Assembly: GCA_019648995.1 (NCBI GenBank)
Contig: BLXT01003772.1
Span: 727,466-758,587 of the forward strand
DNA length: 31,122 nt
Origin: Plakobranchus ocellatus
Lineage: Eukaryota > Mollusca > Gastropoda > Plakobranchidae
Direction: 5' to 3'
A model generated the notes under the pieces. That model was not told where the DNA came from. It saw only the letters and a list, made by a program, of their open reading frames with translations, and ran no database searches. The position numbers and the translations under genes are program-made. Below, one piece after another: positions 1-13,382 of the stretch. Position 1 is the stretch's first letter. Each line of letters begins with the position of its first letter.

Positions 1-43
1 AAAAAAACATTATCTTAGTCAACACCATTTTCAATTTCCATAA

Positions 44-49
44 TTTATT
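44..49 (-). terminator. Possible distal polyadenylation signal AATAAA
   Basis: A second AATAAA on the minus strand, about 250 nt after the stop codon. In AT-rich DNA this hexamer is common, so it is only a candidate for an alternative distal end. Confidence 0.25.
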
Positions 50-221
50 CAAACATTTTTGTGAACTTAAAAAATTATATTATGGCAGCGATTCTATTAC
101 AAATACATAATTTTATCTATTACAAGCATAATCTGCAGAATACATGATCTTCAAACTTAAACCAATTAATTTTTTTACCTGCACAACAATTATAAACAAC
201 TATATCTATTAGTAAAGTTCC

Positions 222-297
222 ACAATACATTAGATTTTTTTTTTATTATCTGTAAGAGCTTAAATATGCCACTGTCTCTTCCTACAGTTTTTCCATC
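222..297 (-). other. ATXN10: Probable ATXN10 3' UTR
   Basis: This stretch follows the TGA on the minus strand up to the region just past a canonical AATAAA signal (242-247). Minus-strand sequence after that signal is T/G-rich (GTATTGTGG), as expected downstream of a cleavage site. The true end is inferred; a second AATAAA at 44-49 could give a longer 3' UTR. Confidence 0.45.
242..247 (-). terminator. Polyadenylation signal AATAAA (proximal)
   Basis: The plus strand reads tttatt, so the minus strand reads AATAAA about 50 nt after the ATXN10 stop. It sits in an A-rich context, so chance occurrence is possible. Confidence 0.5.
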
Positions 298-485
298 TCA
301 CTTGTTTCTCTCCACTGGCTTGACCACAATTTTGCCACCTTTAAGTTCTGTATGAACCCCCACCTCTCTTAGCTGGGCCATATGTCCTGCCATTCCTTGC
401 AGTGACATTCCAGACAATACATCACGGTTCTCTCTGTTACCTTCCACCAGGTTCCGTATTGCCAAGACAACCCACTGTGTAATAA
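298..485 (-). CDS. ATXN10: ATXN10 last coding exon and stop
   Basis: Minus strand, 188 nt including TGA at 298-300. It starts with TT completing Phe, then ITQWVVLAIRNLVEGNREN, then RDVLSGMSLQGMAGHMAQLR, EVGVHTELKGGKIVVKPVER and NK. Human ataxin-10 shows EWAVYAIRNLTEQN, then IAKMEEQG, KKVGFEVEKKGEKLILK and a short tail, so both order and length agree. AIRNL.E.N is the family signature. The C-terminal tail is shorter than in human by a few residues. Nothing is broken. Confidence 0.93.
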
Positions 486-3400
486 CTGGTTGCTACAGTT
501 AAGGTTTGTTTGATGCTAAATGAAGTGTTATTTAGAAGATGAAGAGCAGTCAAAAAATTTCATAATACATTCGTAAATTTCAATCTTCACAACTCTTAAC
601 TTAGGGTCTAGGATTTGTTTAGACCACTCAAAGTTCTACTTTTATAATCAACTTGTTTACATTAACCAAGCAACATGAGCATAAAGAGAGCTTTTTTATA
701 TATGATTTTGTTGGTGATGCTCCATAAAAAGATTTTACATTACCCAGATGCCAAAGTAATTGTTCCTTCAAAAACAAACATTTCACCATACATATGTATA
801 TCTGTGAGAGACAAAATATATTGAAAAAAAAAACACACTGTGTATAAACATAAGTTTGACTTTAAAATAATGATTAATTTTCACAGTTGTAGCTTTTAAT
901 ATTTATGAAGCTGAGTAGAGTTCTAAGTTTAACATTCTTGGTCTCAATTGGGACTCTGAGTGAGCTCAATCTGACCATAGCAGTCATTTTATAAAAGATC
1001 CTTCCTTCTTCTTTCCTTTCCCCTCCCCTATACTCTCCTTCAACACCACACATACACACTTTTCATCCTCACTACATCATTTTTATCCTCCGCAATCAAA
1101 CCCTCTACAACATCCTGCCGGAACTCCTTCAATCGTTCTTTAGAATTGTATGTTCACCACCACACACTTACTTCATTGTATCAGTGTCTATCCCATGTGA
1201 CCACATCCCTCCAGTCATTCTCATTCCTCTGCCCCTCCACTCCCCGCTCCCTTTTCTTCATTGGCTCAACTGTTCATAACTATCATTTCCCTGTCCGTCC
1301 ATTTTTGTAATTTTGTCCATGTAAGAAACTGATAAAGGTGAAACGTTTTAATGCACTAATATTTTGTTGACTTTTTGTTCACTATTAGTTTAAATTGGTG
1401 GTGGCTCTTTTTTTATTCTGATTCTAATTATTCTGTAATGAGCTATATCGTGTTACTCAATCTCCATGGTGGAATTGTGATTCACCATAACATCACCCTT
1501 TTATTAGCGCACCCCTCCCCACACACATATTTTGCTTTTCATTGTTGCTGTAATGCAACTTGGGCAAAGCCTTAAGATTGGCAAAAATAGTTTTATTTTT
1601 CAGTTCTATAGACTCCAAAATGGCAAACATTGTCAAAACCTCAGTACTCTAAGACATTTAAAAGCCCTTCAGTACTCCAAGACAATAAAAAGCCCTAAAA
1701 GCATTGCTATATTCAAGATCAAATCTTTCAATGACATGCGACACTTCTGTAAATGCTAAAACAGGAATCTGACATTCTTGTTTCTTGGTAAACACTCCTG
1801 TATGTGCTTGATACAGACTTGTTGTTGCAAGACAAAAATATTAGAGTAGAGTGTGGTCTACTGGATTGTTAACTAATGAGTAAAAAAAAACGACCAAAAA
1901 ACAAACAGGTTGTAAATGACATAAATGATTATGACATCATGCCATAGCACCAGCTTATTACTGAATTACTTCTTTTCAATAGTTGTCCCTTTATTGTAGT
2001 TTTGCTTTGTTCATAATTTTCACTGTCTGAACCAGCAGTGTAGAAACTAGGCATTCAAAGCAAACATAATGACCAAATAGTGCCTATAAATTCAGGATAG
2101 CTGAATAATTAAACCCAAGTGTTTAAACCAGTTTTAGTCATTCCTAAGCAGCATTCCAAAGATCACATTTTCTTTAGAATAAAAAAAGACTCATTTTCCA
2201 GTTAATCTTAAACTCACATCATCCAGAAACAGGCAGACCAATAAATAGGTGCATGATCTTCAAAGGAGTGCACCAGGGTTGACATAGATAATGAAATCAT
2301 TCAGCCCAGCAAAAGCTCCAAGACCATCAAATAACTGAACTTACAGAAGAAAATTTTCAGCTGATAAATTTGAAAAAGAAGAAGAGAGATGTGAGAAGTG
2401 ATCATGAAAAACAAAAAAGCTAATACTAAACAGCAAAAGGCCTATACAAGGGCTGTATTGCAAGATGCTTTCATAAATGCCTTGCAGTCTTTGAGCTACA
2501 AGACAAAACTTGGATTTTTTAAAATCCTGAATTCTTTATATTATCAATCTCAAGAGGCACTTCATTCTTGGTAATGTGATTAAACAAATGTCATACAAAC
2601 TTATGATCTGTGGGGAAACACAAGCAGTTGGCAAGAAATTTTTATCTTGCAAAGATTAACATAAAACAAGACATCATGCGTACTGCTATTATCAAAATGA
2701 TTGTTGCAGGCTCAGTGGCTACACATTTGAGAGGAACATGACGCAATCATTGCAATGGTAATGAACATGCTTTTCAAGACATAAGGAACTGAGTATAAAA
2801 AGCTACCCAAGTGTCTCCTCCCTCTACTGCAAAAAAAATTGCTTGGCAAACAATACCAGGAAAATAGTTCACCCATAACATTGCTTTAGATTTTTTTTTG
2901 GTGCAGACGGAATTCCTGCCCAAAAAACAAGAATAGAGAGATCCAGCAGCGCTAACACATAGGCATACATCCAGATGGGGGTGAAAATTAGGGTCAAAAA
3001 TCCGCATACCTCGGGATTGATTTAAAAGAGGTCATATGCAAAACGAAAATGACTCTGTGCACATTGTTTCAAGGGCAATTAAAAACACTCCTGACTTCAA
3101 ACCATAACAATGGGCAGCTTTTCTTTTTTACGGGAACACCTTAGGGTAACCACCCCTACAGCATTAAGAAGTTAGATGCAAACGCTGACAAATTTATTAT
3201 GTATCACCAGATGTGAGCCCAATATTCTGCATAACAGATATGACTTTGACCGAAGCAATGCAAAAGTGGATTTTTGACATGGCCACAAAAAAATTTGGAG
3301 TGGGATAGGATTCAGCTGCAGAGATTTTAAGTGAAAACAGGCATGATAAGTGTGAAATAAGCTGACTCAATGATTTTATGCAATGCAATGCTCATTGCAA

Positions 3401-5189
3401 AATACCAATAAGTTTTTGAACAAATGCCTATAATCAGTTGAGGATAGGGTTAAGGTGAGGTTTCTCTTTTTCCTGGTGCCTTACAGTATCGTTTCAAAAG
3501 CCACATTGCTTCTACACAGCTTGGATGCTTTTCTTTATTTTCTAATCAATGTGTAAGTATTATATCACGTTTTTAGGTATTTATCTCTAGAATGATGTCT
3601 TTATTTCCATTCACTGATATCTCCTGTTATTGTTCTCATTGTTTTATATAAACTATTAAACCATGTAACATTATTATATAAACTATTAAACCATGTAACA
3701 TTATTATATAAACTATTAAACCATGTAACATTATTATATGAACTATTAAACCATGTGACATTATTATATAAACCATTAAACCATGTGACATTACTTATGT
3801 GCCACATCTGATGAGCTGATACTGTTAAAACACATAAAATATGTGTAGGAATTAAGAATTGTCTCTAAATTTCCTTTTACATCCTTGACATTTTAAGATT
3901 AACGACTATCTTGGTTTTTCCTGAACAGCCTTTTCTTTGTCCTTAGGGAATAGCTTATTTTAATTTCTCAAATGAGTACTAAGACATGGTAAAATCTCAT
4001 GGCACTGTTGTTGCTTTACTTTTAGTGTCGCTTGAAGCAAAGCAGCAAAAGGATTTGCTCATAAAGCATGAAAAATTTAAATGTCACACTATTAGCAGTT
4101 ATGATTTTTATGAGGAAATCAAATTATATGAGTACTAATAGAACATGGCATACCTCTTTTTTGCTGAAATTGTTTTTGCTGTGCACCATTCCTGTATCAA
4201 AAGTATGCTATGTGTGCTAATTCAAAGATCTGATAAAAGATTTCCAAAGCCACAGTCATGTAATCTATAGATTCAGGTATGTTTTGATAACACTCTTGTA
4301 AATGCTCATCTGGCCTATTAGGAGGAATGGAGCAAATCAACTAGTTGAGGCTTATGAATCTTTTTTCAAATGTCTGTATTACAAGTTTTATTTAGATTGG
4401 GCAAAATTTCTAGAAAAGATGTGGGTCTTTTTCCTCTCCAGCAAAGCTTTTTAATTGTGGGTTACAAGAATGTTAACTAAATCCAGGTTTATCACTTTTT
4501 CATTGATAGATTTCTTGTGTAGACCTGTTTTTCATTTCTTAGCTCTTAGCATAATTTTATTTATTTGTGTCAAGTCAATATTTCGAATAAAGTTTAATTT
4601 ATGACATGGAAATTAGTGTCCCATTTTAAGTTCACTGTTTTATCTTACGCAAGGATACATGGATTCCGTGTGTCTATCATCGTAAGATCTAGCAGTAAAG
4701 AAATTCCATCTAGAGATCGCACCTGGAAAAAGAAAAAATAAAATAAAATTACCTTCACTGTGTAATAAGAGAAAATGCCAGTGTAAAACACAAAGATGAC
4801 TAAGTGCATACTGAAAGAAATAGCAACTACCTAAGAATAGAAAGGCATAAAAGAAACAAAATAATAAAAATTGGTGTGGCAAAGATAAATATCAAAACAT
4901 ATTAGAATAAATTAACACTCTGCTTTACCCTTTTTTTTCACATTTTTCATAAATGATAATATAAATTATAAACTTGCCGCACGTATCAAATCAAGACAAT
5001 ATGAATTTTCTTCTTCTTTTTTCTTTTTATCAGCATTTGAAAGAGGCATAGTTACCTCTTCATGTTTTTTTTTTTGTTTTTTTTTGTTTTTTTTTATATA
5101 ATCTGCAAGAGAAGAGTTTTTTAAATTGAAATCAGAGAGATAAAGAAAAGAATCCATGATCAGGAGGAGATTATGTCAAAGAGAGAGTA

Positions 5190-5245
<56 letters not shown>

Positions 5246-8200
5246 TCGAGAAATAATCTTATACACACTGTGAATATCTATATATACTTCAAAAAAAAAT
5301 TTTTTAAACCTAGATCATAATTTTATTTAGAGGGTGCAGTTAATTATTCAAGATTGATAGGGACAATGCCTTGGCTGATAGAAAGAAACAAGAATTGTTT
5401 GAAAAGATTGATTGAAAATAAGATAGGTGATATTTTCTAAGGACATGCAAGTGTGGGTATGCAGAGTAATCAATTAACAATCAGCATAATGCTAACGCAA
5501 GATGACTCAAAACCACATCCATCCTTAGCAACATGCATCTTTTTTTCCTATTAAAAGTCTGGGATAATTTTATGACACCCAATATTTGGACATGCATGTT
5601 TTTCTTCCTCTTTACTATACAGGGTAGTTCAATAGCCCAGGTGTTTAAACGTAATAAACTCCCCCTTCAATTGTCATCTGGGTTAATCAAGTCACCATTA
5701 CATATATTTACAAATAGGGTTAACAAAAAATCAATTTGCCACTATTAAAAACAAATGATAAGACATCATGCTTCATAACTGAAATATATGCTACAACAGG
5801 TCATGAAATTGATAAAATTACCGTGTCTTGGTTGCCTCTGTGCTTGTAAGCCATATTGGCAATCAGCCTGATGAGATCCTTCTTGAGGCCGTACACAGGA
5901 TGGTGTGGGTCTACACTGTCTTCAGCTGAAGCTTTCTCCTCTCGCTTGAACACACTGTGACCACACTTTCCCATCTCTGTGATGCTGCGCAACAAGTCTG
6001 AAAAGACATTCAATCTAAGAGTTGGAGAGTCTAGTTACCATTTTCATAATTTAAATGCCCCTTTCAGGTGCAAGGGTTTATCAGCTATTCTTAAGCTAGT
6101 TGTGCATATGCTAACAACCTTGCTACAGAATGTGTTTCACTTGCCCAATGCCATCACCAACACAAAAGACAAATCTACACAGGTATTTTGAGAGCTCACT
6201 GCAAGAAGACTAAGGATTTTTCTCCTTTCACAAAACTAAACTCAGCGGCAAGCTAAAATCCATAAGAAACAGGTTCCAACAGATTTCAAGGCTAATTTGC
6301 CAGTCCGCATGTCACATTTGTCATTAGAGACATTTAAATGATAAATTTAAAGCATCAAATTTGGAAAGTGAGTGGACTTTCAAAAACTTAATTTAATGTG
6401 GCTATGAAAGGCTTTCAGGTATAGGGTAGATTGGGAGAAAAAGTACATCATTGGTTTCCACCAGTCTACCTATCTCACATATCACTCTAAGTGTCTGCTT
6501 CTGTATGGCAGTGCCACACCAAGGTAATGGCTTTAGACAGCCCACTGAACTAGGTGAATTCCTGATCCTTTATGAAGAATGGCTCTCTCCAACAGTACAA
6601 CCAACTGTCAAAAACAACATTTTCATTTTCAACAACTATAGAGGTGAAAAGTGGAACAGCCTTGCTAAGGAAGCATAAGAGAAACAATGGTAAGCGGCCA
6701 GATCTGTCTCGAAAGTAATGGCAACCTATTAGGATGTAACCTGCCAATAAACTTGTACATGTAAACTACACAACAAGAAAGAGCTCAACACAGATGAGAC
6801 CCCCAGGGCTACTAGGGCCAAACATTACTCAAGGGAAGGAGCTTCCCAAACAAGAGAGGCATCAGGATATGATGAAGCCAGCTTAAACCCTATTGGGAGG
6901 TTAACTTCTGACAAGGCTGGTCAAAATTGTACTGATGAGGAACTTACAAGAAGAGTAGAAGAAACATGGCCAAAAGAAAGGACAACCATAGGAACATGGA
7001 ATGTGAGAATGCTAAAAGAAACTAGAAAACTCCATCTACTGATCAGAGAATTGAGCCACCAACATGTGAACATTGCATGACTGTGTGAGATTAGATAGCA
7101 AGGAAACGGTCACTTCACATCAGATGATCATCTCATCTAATATAGAGGCAGAACAAGAGGACAAGCTGGAATCGTTGTTATATAAACAAACAAATAAAAA
7201 AGTCTCAATAGCTCTATGATGCAATATCAGAAAGACTACTCATCATACATTTTGACACAAAACCAGTAAATTCGACTTTCATACAAGTCTAAACACATAC
7301 AATGAATTATTGTGGGAAGGATTTAAAAGTTTTATGAGCAATTAAAAAAAAACACACAGTGACAGGCTCCATCAAGATCAGAAATCTCATCCTCACAATG
7401 TGTGCCTTAGATGCCAAAGTCGGGAAAGGCAGTTATAAGCCTCAGGGGTTTGGGAGAAAGAAACTCAAATGGCAAACACCTACTTATCTTTACAGAAGCA
7501 AACCAAATGATGACCCTCAACACATCATTTGAATGTCACCAGTGTAGTAAAACTCATATGGATATTATCAAATGGTATAACTAAATCTCAGATAGATTAG
7601 ATAATAATCAACGAGAACTGGTTTTCAAGTTTCCTTAACTGCAACACAAAATCGGATGCAGACTGAGATACTGACCTCATACTCCTAAAAGCGTAAACGA
7701 AAATGAAGGGTTCAGAAAGAGGAAAACAGAAAACTGATTTACGCAGTGTGAGTCTCTTGTGGTGCTATACCACTTTTCTGTGAGGGTAGTGGACTTGGGC
7801 CAGAACAAATGCCTGAGGGTGGCTAGATTTGGGCAAGTCTGTAAGATATGTTCAGTTGATTGGGGCCTTTGTTTGCATTAGAGTAGTCTCTTCCCATCTT
7901 GATGTACATGCAGTCAGGACCAAATGGTCCAAACAAAATCCCTTCTTCGGTGCATAAGACCAATACCACACTTTGAACAGAGAAGAGCAAACCATCATCT
8001 TCCAGCCGGTCATATCCGAAAAGTGGAAAACAAATTGACAGAGGAGCAGCTTGGCTTTAAACCTTGAAGAGACATTGAGGATATATTATGTGCCATCCAA
8101 GAAGCAATAGGCCATTACCTCAAGATCATTTTTTTACACACCATCAAGCTGTGTTGGTGTCTGGAAAACAATGCCCGACCTGGCATTTCATTACTTAAAG

Positions 8201-11200
8201 AAACAGTTGAATGCATCAAGTCCAAGTATTTTTTTTTTAACACAAACTCAGTAAAAGTACTTGGGAAGATAAAAATATCAGGATACAATTAAATATCAAA
8301 ATCCAGAAATAACTGGTCTGACCCTGAGGGATGGACACTCCAAAAAAGAGACGAAAAGAACATACAATCCGCAGAATGTGCTATAGATGCCTTTCACAAA
8401 TAAGTTGGATGGAAAAAAGGTCTGAAGAAAACATCGCCAAGCAACATTACAAACTGCAACAACTGTTGAGCTCAGTATAAAAAATAAAAATATCCCTCTT
8501 TGGACATGCCTGTAGAAAGAAGCAAATGCTCACTTATGAAAGATCCTATACAAGGGAAACTTGAAGGCAAGAGCGTAGAGGATTGGATAGGGAAGAACAG
8601 TGCAGGAGTCTTCACCACCATAGAGAGGAAAGAGGCCTAAAGAAAGATGACCAAGGTATGCTGGCAGCCATTTCTTCAAATGATGCTAGATAAACAAAAA
8701 AAAAAGAAAGAAAAAGAATGATAGGCTTTAACTTAAGCTAGTAAGTTTCATTCCTCCTGAATCATTCCATGCTCTGTACACGACAATCTTTTTCTAGCTC
8801 CCTTGAAAGATTCCAACCTGCTTTACCTATGCATCCAGCTCACTCCTTCCTGTATATCTCTTTCTCTGCACTCCATTTAAATACTTATCTAGTAATGCTG
8901 AAGGTGGGTGGGGGCTATAGATCTCCATTTCCTTTTTCCCACTTGTTCTATACCATTTGTTGGCTTATCCTTTGTTCTTGTTCTTTGCTGGAAATTTTAT
9001 CTGTCTGTTTGATGCGTTTTCCTTTAAAGCCACTTGATCAAATGTGGAATTTCTTATCTGCTGACTTAATTTTCTTTTTCTGTCTCTAAAATGTTTGAAA
9101 AGCCTGAATTTGGATTTTAATCCGCATTTCTTTAGATATCCAGACCTTCTTCATCATTAAAATAATGCTCTTAATTTCTGTATTGTCTTAATATCCTGTT
9201 TGTACCTTCCTTGTTATTGGTAATGCTTTTTAGGTGGGTGAAATATGCTTTCAATGTTTATTTCATTGTCATTGGAGTTCCAGCCTCAATCTAGGATGAT
9301 GAAGTACAAGTGGAATGCACCAGAGGTTACTATATGATTTGATCTGTAGATGCACCAGTTATAGTCATTGCAGAACCTAAAGAAAATACAACTTTACAGC
9401 CTTTTTTTTTCCAAACATTTGTAATGAATTGAATTCATTTCCAATTAGTAAATGAAAAGCACCATGTAAAAAGAGGGTATATATAATAATTGATTTGAGT
9501 CTGACTAGGCGAAAAAAAAAACCACAAAAAGCCCACTCACTAACGGCGCAACAAAGTAGGTCGCTGTCCTCCTGTATGCCAGGGTATATAGCTTTATGCT
9601 GGGCAGCAATGCCAAGGGTTTCCAGTTCTTTGGTGATCACCAAGGCCTCCTGAAAGGTAGCGATGAGAGGTATATTGAGATTAGGAATGGTTGAAACTAT
9701 GGTTAGGCATCAGAATTTCAGCTCTTAAGAACATGTCACTCGTCTTAAGCTTAATTGGGTTGGCTGTTCATTAAATCTGCTTATATTGGTCATTTTTATT
9801 TTATCTTTGTACATAAAGTACATGTAAATAATTGTAGGTTTTTTTTCATGTTCTTCCTACTCATAACTACTACAGGCAGACATCTTATTTTATGCACTTC
9901 ATTAGAAAATAATTTTTAAAAACTTGTAAATACAATGAGCTAAGCATTAAGTTTAACTGTATCTCTATCGAGGCCATGGGTCAATGGAGAAATAGCAGTG
10001 AGTCGAGTGACCTACCAGCATAGATGCTCCATACTAATACTGATGCAACAAAAGTCTGTTTAATTTATAAATTCTACCTCGGCCATTCCCTTATGTGAAC
10101 CAAATGAAATTTGTTAAAGTTTTCAGTGGTGTGCGTTTAAGCTCCAAGACTAGAGTTGAAAACTGTAGGGGCTGTCTAGTAATGCATTATCATATCCTTT
10201 TCTTTTGTTTATGATAGATTGCCACTAATAATGTGCAAATGTGTTAGTTATATCACTCTTACTTGGATTGCCATAACCATGTAGGATTATCACCATCATA
10301 ATATTATATCAGTGTTAAATATGTGTCCTATGTGTGTGTATGAGATGTATTTACACATCTCTCTTAGCCCTAGTAGGTAGACATAAGAAAATCGAGTGTT
10401 CCTGAGAAGAGGGGTAGGTAGACTTAAGAAAATAGAGTGTTCCTGAGAAGACTACAGTTATGAAAAGGCCCCCGCTTTAGAGACCCTGGATTTATTTATT
10501 GATATATGGGTTTTCAAAAGAGCACTTTACGTGATCTTTAACAGTTGTTAAACATACGAAATTCTCAATTTGTCTCACACTCATTTAGAGATACTCAGCA
10601 GTAAAATTATTTTATACCTGAAGTTTATTTAGGAGTAATTAAATTTATGTTATATTCCTACTTTTCAGGTTTCATTTACTTTCCTTTAACTTTTTTTTTT
10701 AAGGTATATGTGTCTTGTTTTTTTTTTTCATTCTCAATATCATATAAAACAATTGCCACACAGAAAGGTGTAAGAAACTACATTGCATTTGAAAATACCA
10801 AAATCACTTTCTTCCTTCTCATTTTCACTTGTTTGCTATCCTCTACGGTACTAAAGTGTTAAAGTTATTTTGAGAAAGAAAAGAACACAGAAAATGTCCT
10901 TTTTTTATTCAATAAATGTCTATTTTAATAGATGAAATACAGATTAGCTCATGATGTTTTTTTTTTTTTTCATAATGGTCCAATATCCTATGAAAAGGAA
11001 AAAAAAGGTATGATAATTAAGGAAAACCGATCGGTCCACCTCTCTTGTTTTATGAATACAATGAAGGCATCTACATACTAAATTGCGAAAATGATAAGTG
11101 TTAAGGTTAACTTTATCATTTTTTTTTTATTTTCACAAAATATTTCTTGCGCAGAAATGAAGTATGCATAATAAAGCTTTTGAAGAATTACTAGAAACAA

Positions 11201-12087
11201 AATTAATAAAGCCCGAAATTTTCATATCCATTAAAAGGAATTTGGATATCGGATTAAATTACTATTTCAGTGTTAAGATGAAATATTTCACAAAAGATGT
11301 TACAGACCTATATGCATGTACGTTTATGCATAATGAAGTTTTAAAAGACTCTGCTAAAAGGGTTTATTAAAAATAAAAAAAAAAAAGAGTGAAAAAATGC
11401 GATTCTTATCAAACGGAGAAATTAGAGATACAAATAGGTTTTAAGGTACGGAAATGAGGTTTGCCAAAATAAAAATTACCATAGCTGCAAGACATGAAGC
11501 AGACTGGTATGAAGGAAACTAAAAATAATTGTTAGATGACAGAAAGGTGGCACCTTAGGTGATAAATCATCAAAAATAGCATTGACATGAATATCTCAAT
11601 TCCAGAAGAGAGCAGTCCTTAATTGACACACGATAACATTGAGCTTTTTTAATCTGTTTTAATCCACCTGGTTTAAACTATCAATTTTAAATCCAAGTCA
11701 ATGAAGAGATCACAAGAAGCAGCGATCTATTTTCAAGCAATCTCTCCAACAATATTCCAGCACTCTCTTTTATACCCTGAAGATTCTAGAGAACACTCTT
11801 AATGCATTACAGACACTAATTTAGTCAATATTAAACGAATAACTCATACCAGAAAAAGCTAGAATAAACCTCTTAAGTAATCAAGATTTGCTAAAAATAT
11901 TGACCAATCAGATGCTCTCATTTTTGTCTACTTAACACCCTCCGTTTATATTTTGCCCACTTTTGTTTTATTATCCAAGCTCACTTAAAATACTTAAGTA
12001 GATGGGTTTTATGTGGTATTAGAGAAGAGTGCAATTGATACATGAATGTTATAAAGGTATAATGCATAAATGTGATATAGCTCGTAT

Positions 12088-12145
<58 letters not shown>

Positions 12146-12281
12146 GCACAGTGGTTAGCGAGATCGCCCTGAGATCTGCAGCCCCGCTACCGGCGCCCTG
12201 GCCTGACAGAGGGCCTAAAAGCCTAAGATTACCTTGTTGTGGACTGGCTATAAACAAAAATCAAACCAAAACCAAAATCAA

Positions 12282-12366
<85 letters not shown>

Positions 12367-13351
12367 AACAACATGCACGCACAATTGAAACAAATGAATT
12401 GAGTATAACAATATTAGTAACAGTCAGAAAAATGTATCTAGCTATGGTATTTTAACATCAGGCGCCCTAGTCTAATCCAATTATATTTTGTATTAACGGC
12501 TTTTTCTGCTTGCACTTTACCTTCATGGATATTATGAGCGAAATTGTTGCTATTTCACATAATGACAAGGTATGATTGTAATCATTTTGTCATTCACTTA
12601 GATAACCATTGTCTTAATTGTGACTGTCACGTTGTCATAAGTTAAATTCAGTTTGAAAATCTCACACAGGTAACCCAAGAAGCGATTTCAAACTCGATAA
12701 AAGGTTTCAAATTCTTTTCCGTTTTTAAAATTAATGAAAATGTGCATTAAATCCGTAACATCTCAATTCCTCCTATGGCATAATAAAACTGTGACCAACA
12801 TTTAAAAATAAATTTAATCTCTTTATACCCGATCGTCTTGGCATTTTTTTTTTTTTATCCCCTTTATAGAGAAAATCAATGGCAATTGTTTGCCCATAAG
12901 ATGTGCATTGATAAATATCAGTTGTTTTGAAGGTAAAAGATTGCACAGTACACATTCTCTGAAGACATAAAAGTTTAAAGGAAGAAAAAACATACAAATC
13001 ACTGTCACGTGGTGTAAAAACTTTGAATTCAAATTAATATTATTAAGCAAAAATTATGATGATGACTCAACCATTCTCATAGCTCATTTTAAATTCTATA
13101 ATGATCTCACGCAATCACAATTTTTTTGTTGAAATTCATCCACAAATAGCATTATTTTAGCAGCCTTTTTTTAACTTACATAATCAGAAAGTCTTCAACA
13201 AAAAGCACACTAATTCCACTGGGCATGTTGCACTTAAACTTACGCTTTTAAGTCTAAAACTTGTTTACATAATAATATCTGGGAAAAAATAATAATAAGG
13301 ACGAAAATTGTAGAAGTGGTTGTAGTAGAATAGCAGTGGTGGTGGTGGCGA

Positions 13352-13382
<31 letters not shown>

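Larger units (their letters stand above)
486..4658 (-). other. ATXN10: ATXN10 last intron, U12-type; otherwise unremarkable AT-rich DNA
   Basis: 4173 nt. It begins GTATCCTTGC and ends CCTTAACTGTAGCAACCAG on the minus strand, the minor-spliceosome pattern. Apart from a 30-bp minisatellite (3643-3793) and a C/T-rich stretch (about 1005-1290) I see no gene in it. Open frames at 874-1059, 1375-1759, 2774-3007 and 3197-3388 lack codon structure or family resemblance. Confidence 0.8.

Noticed and set aside
11164..11370. 68-residue plus-strand open frame with protein-like composition
   Set aside because: Lys/Phe/Tyr/Ile-rich composition is expected of AT-rich DNA; no domain, no splice or promoter context.
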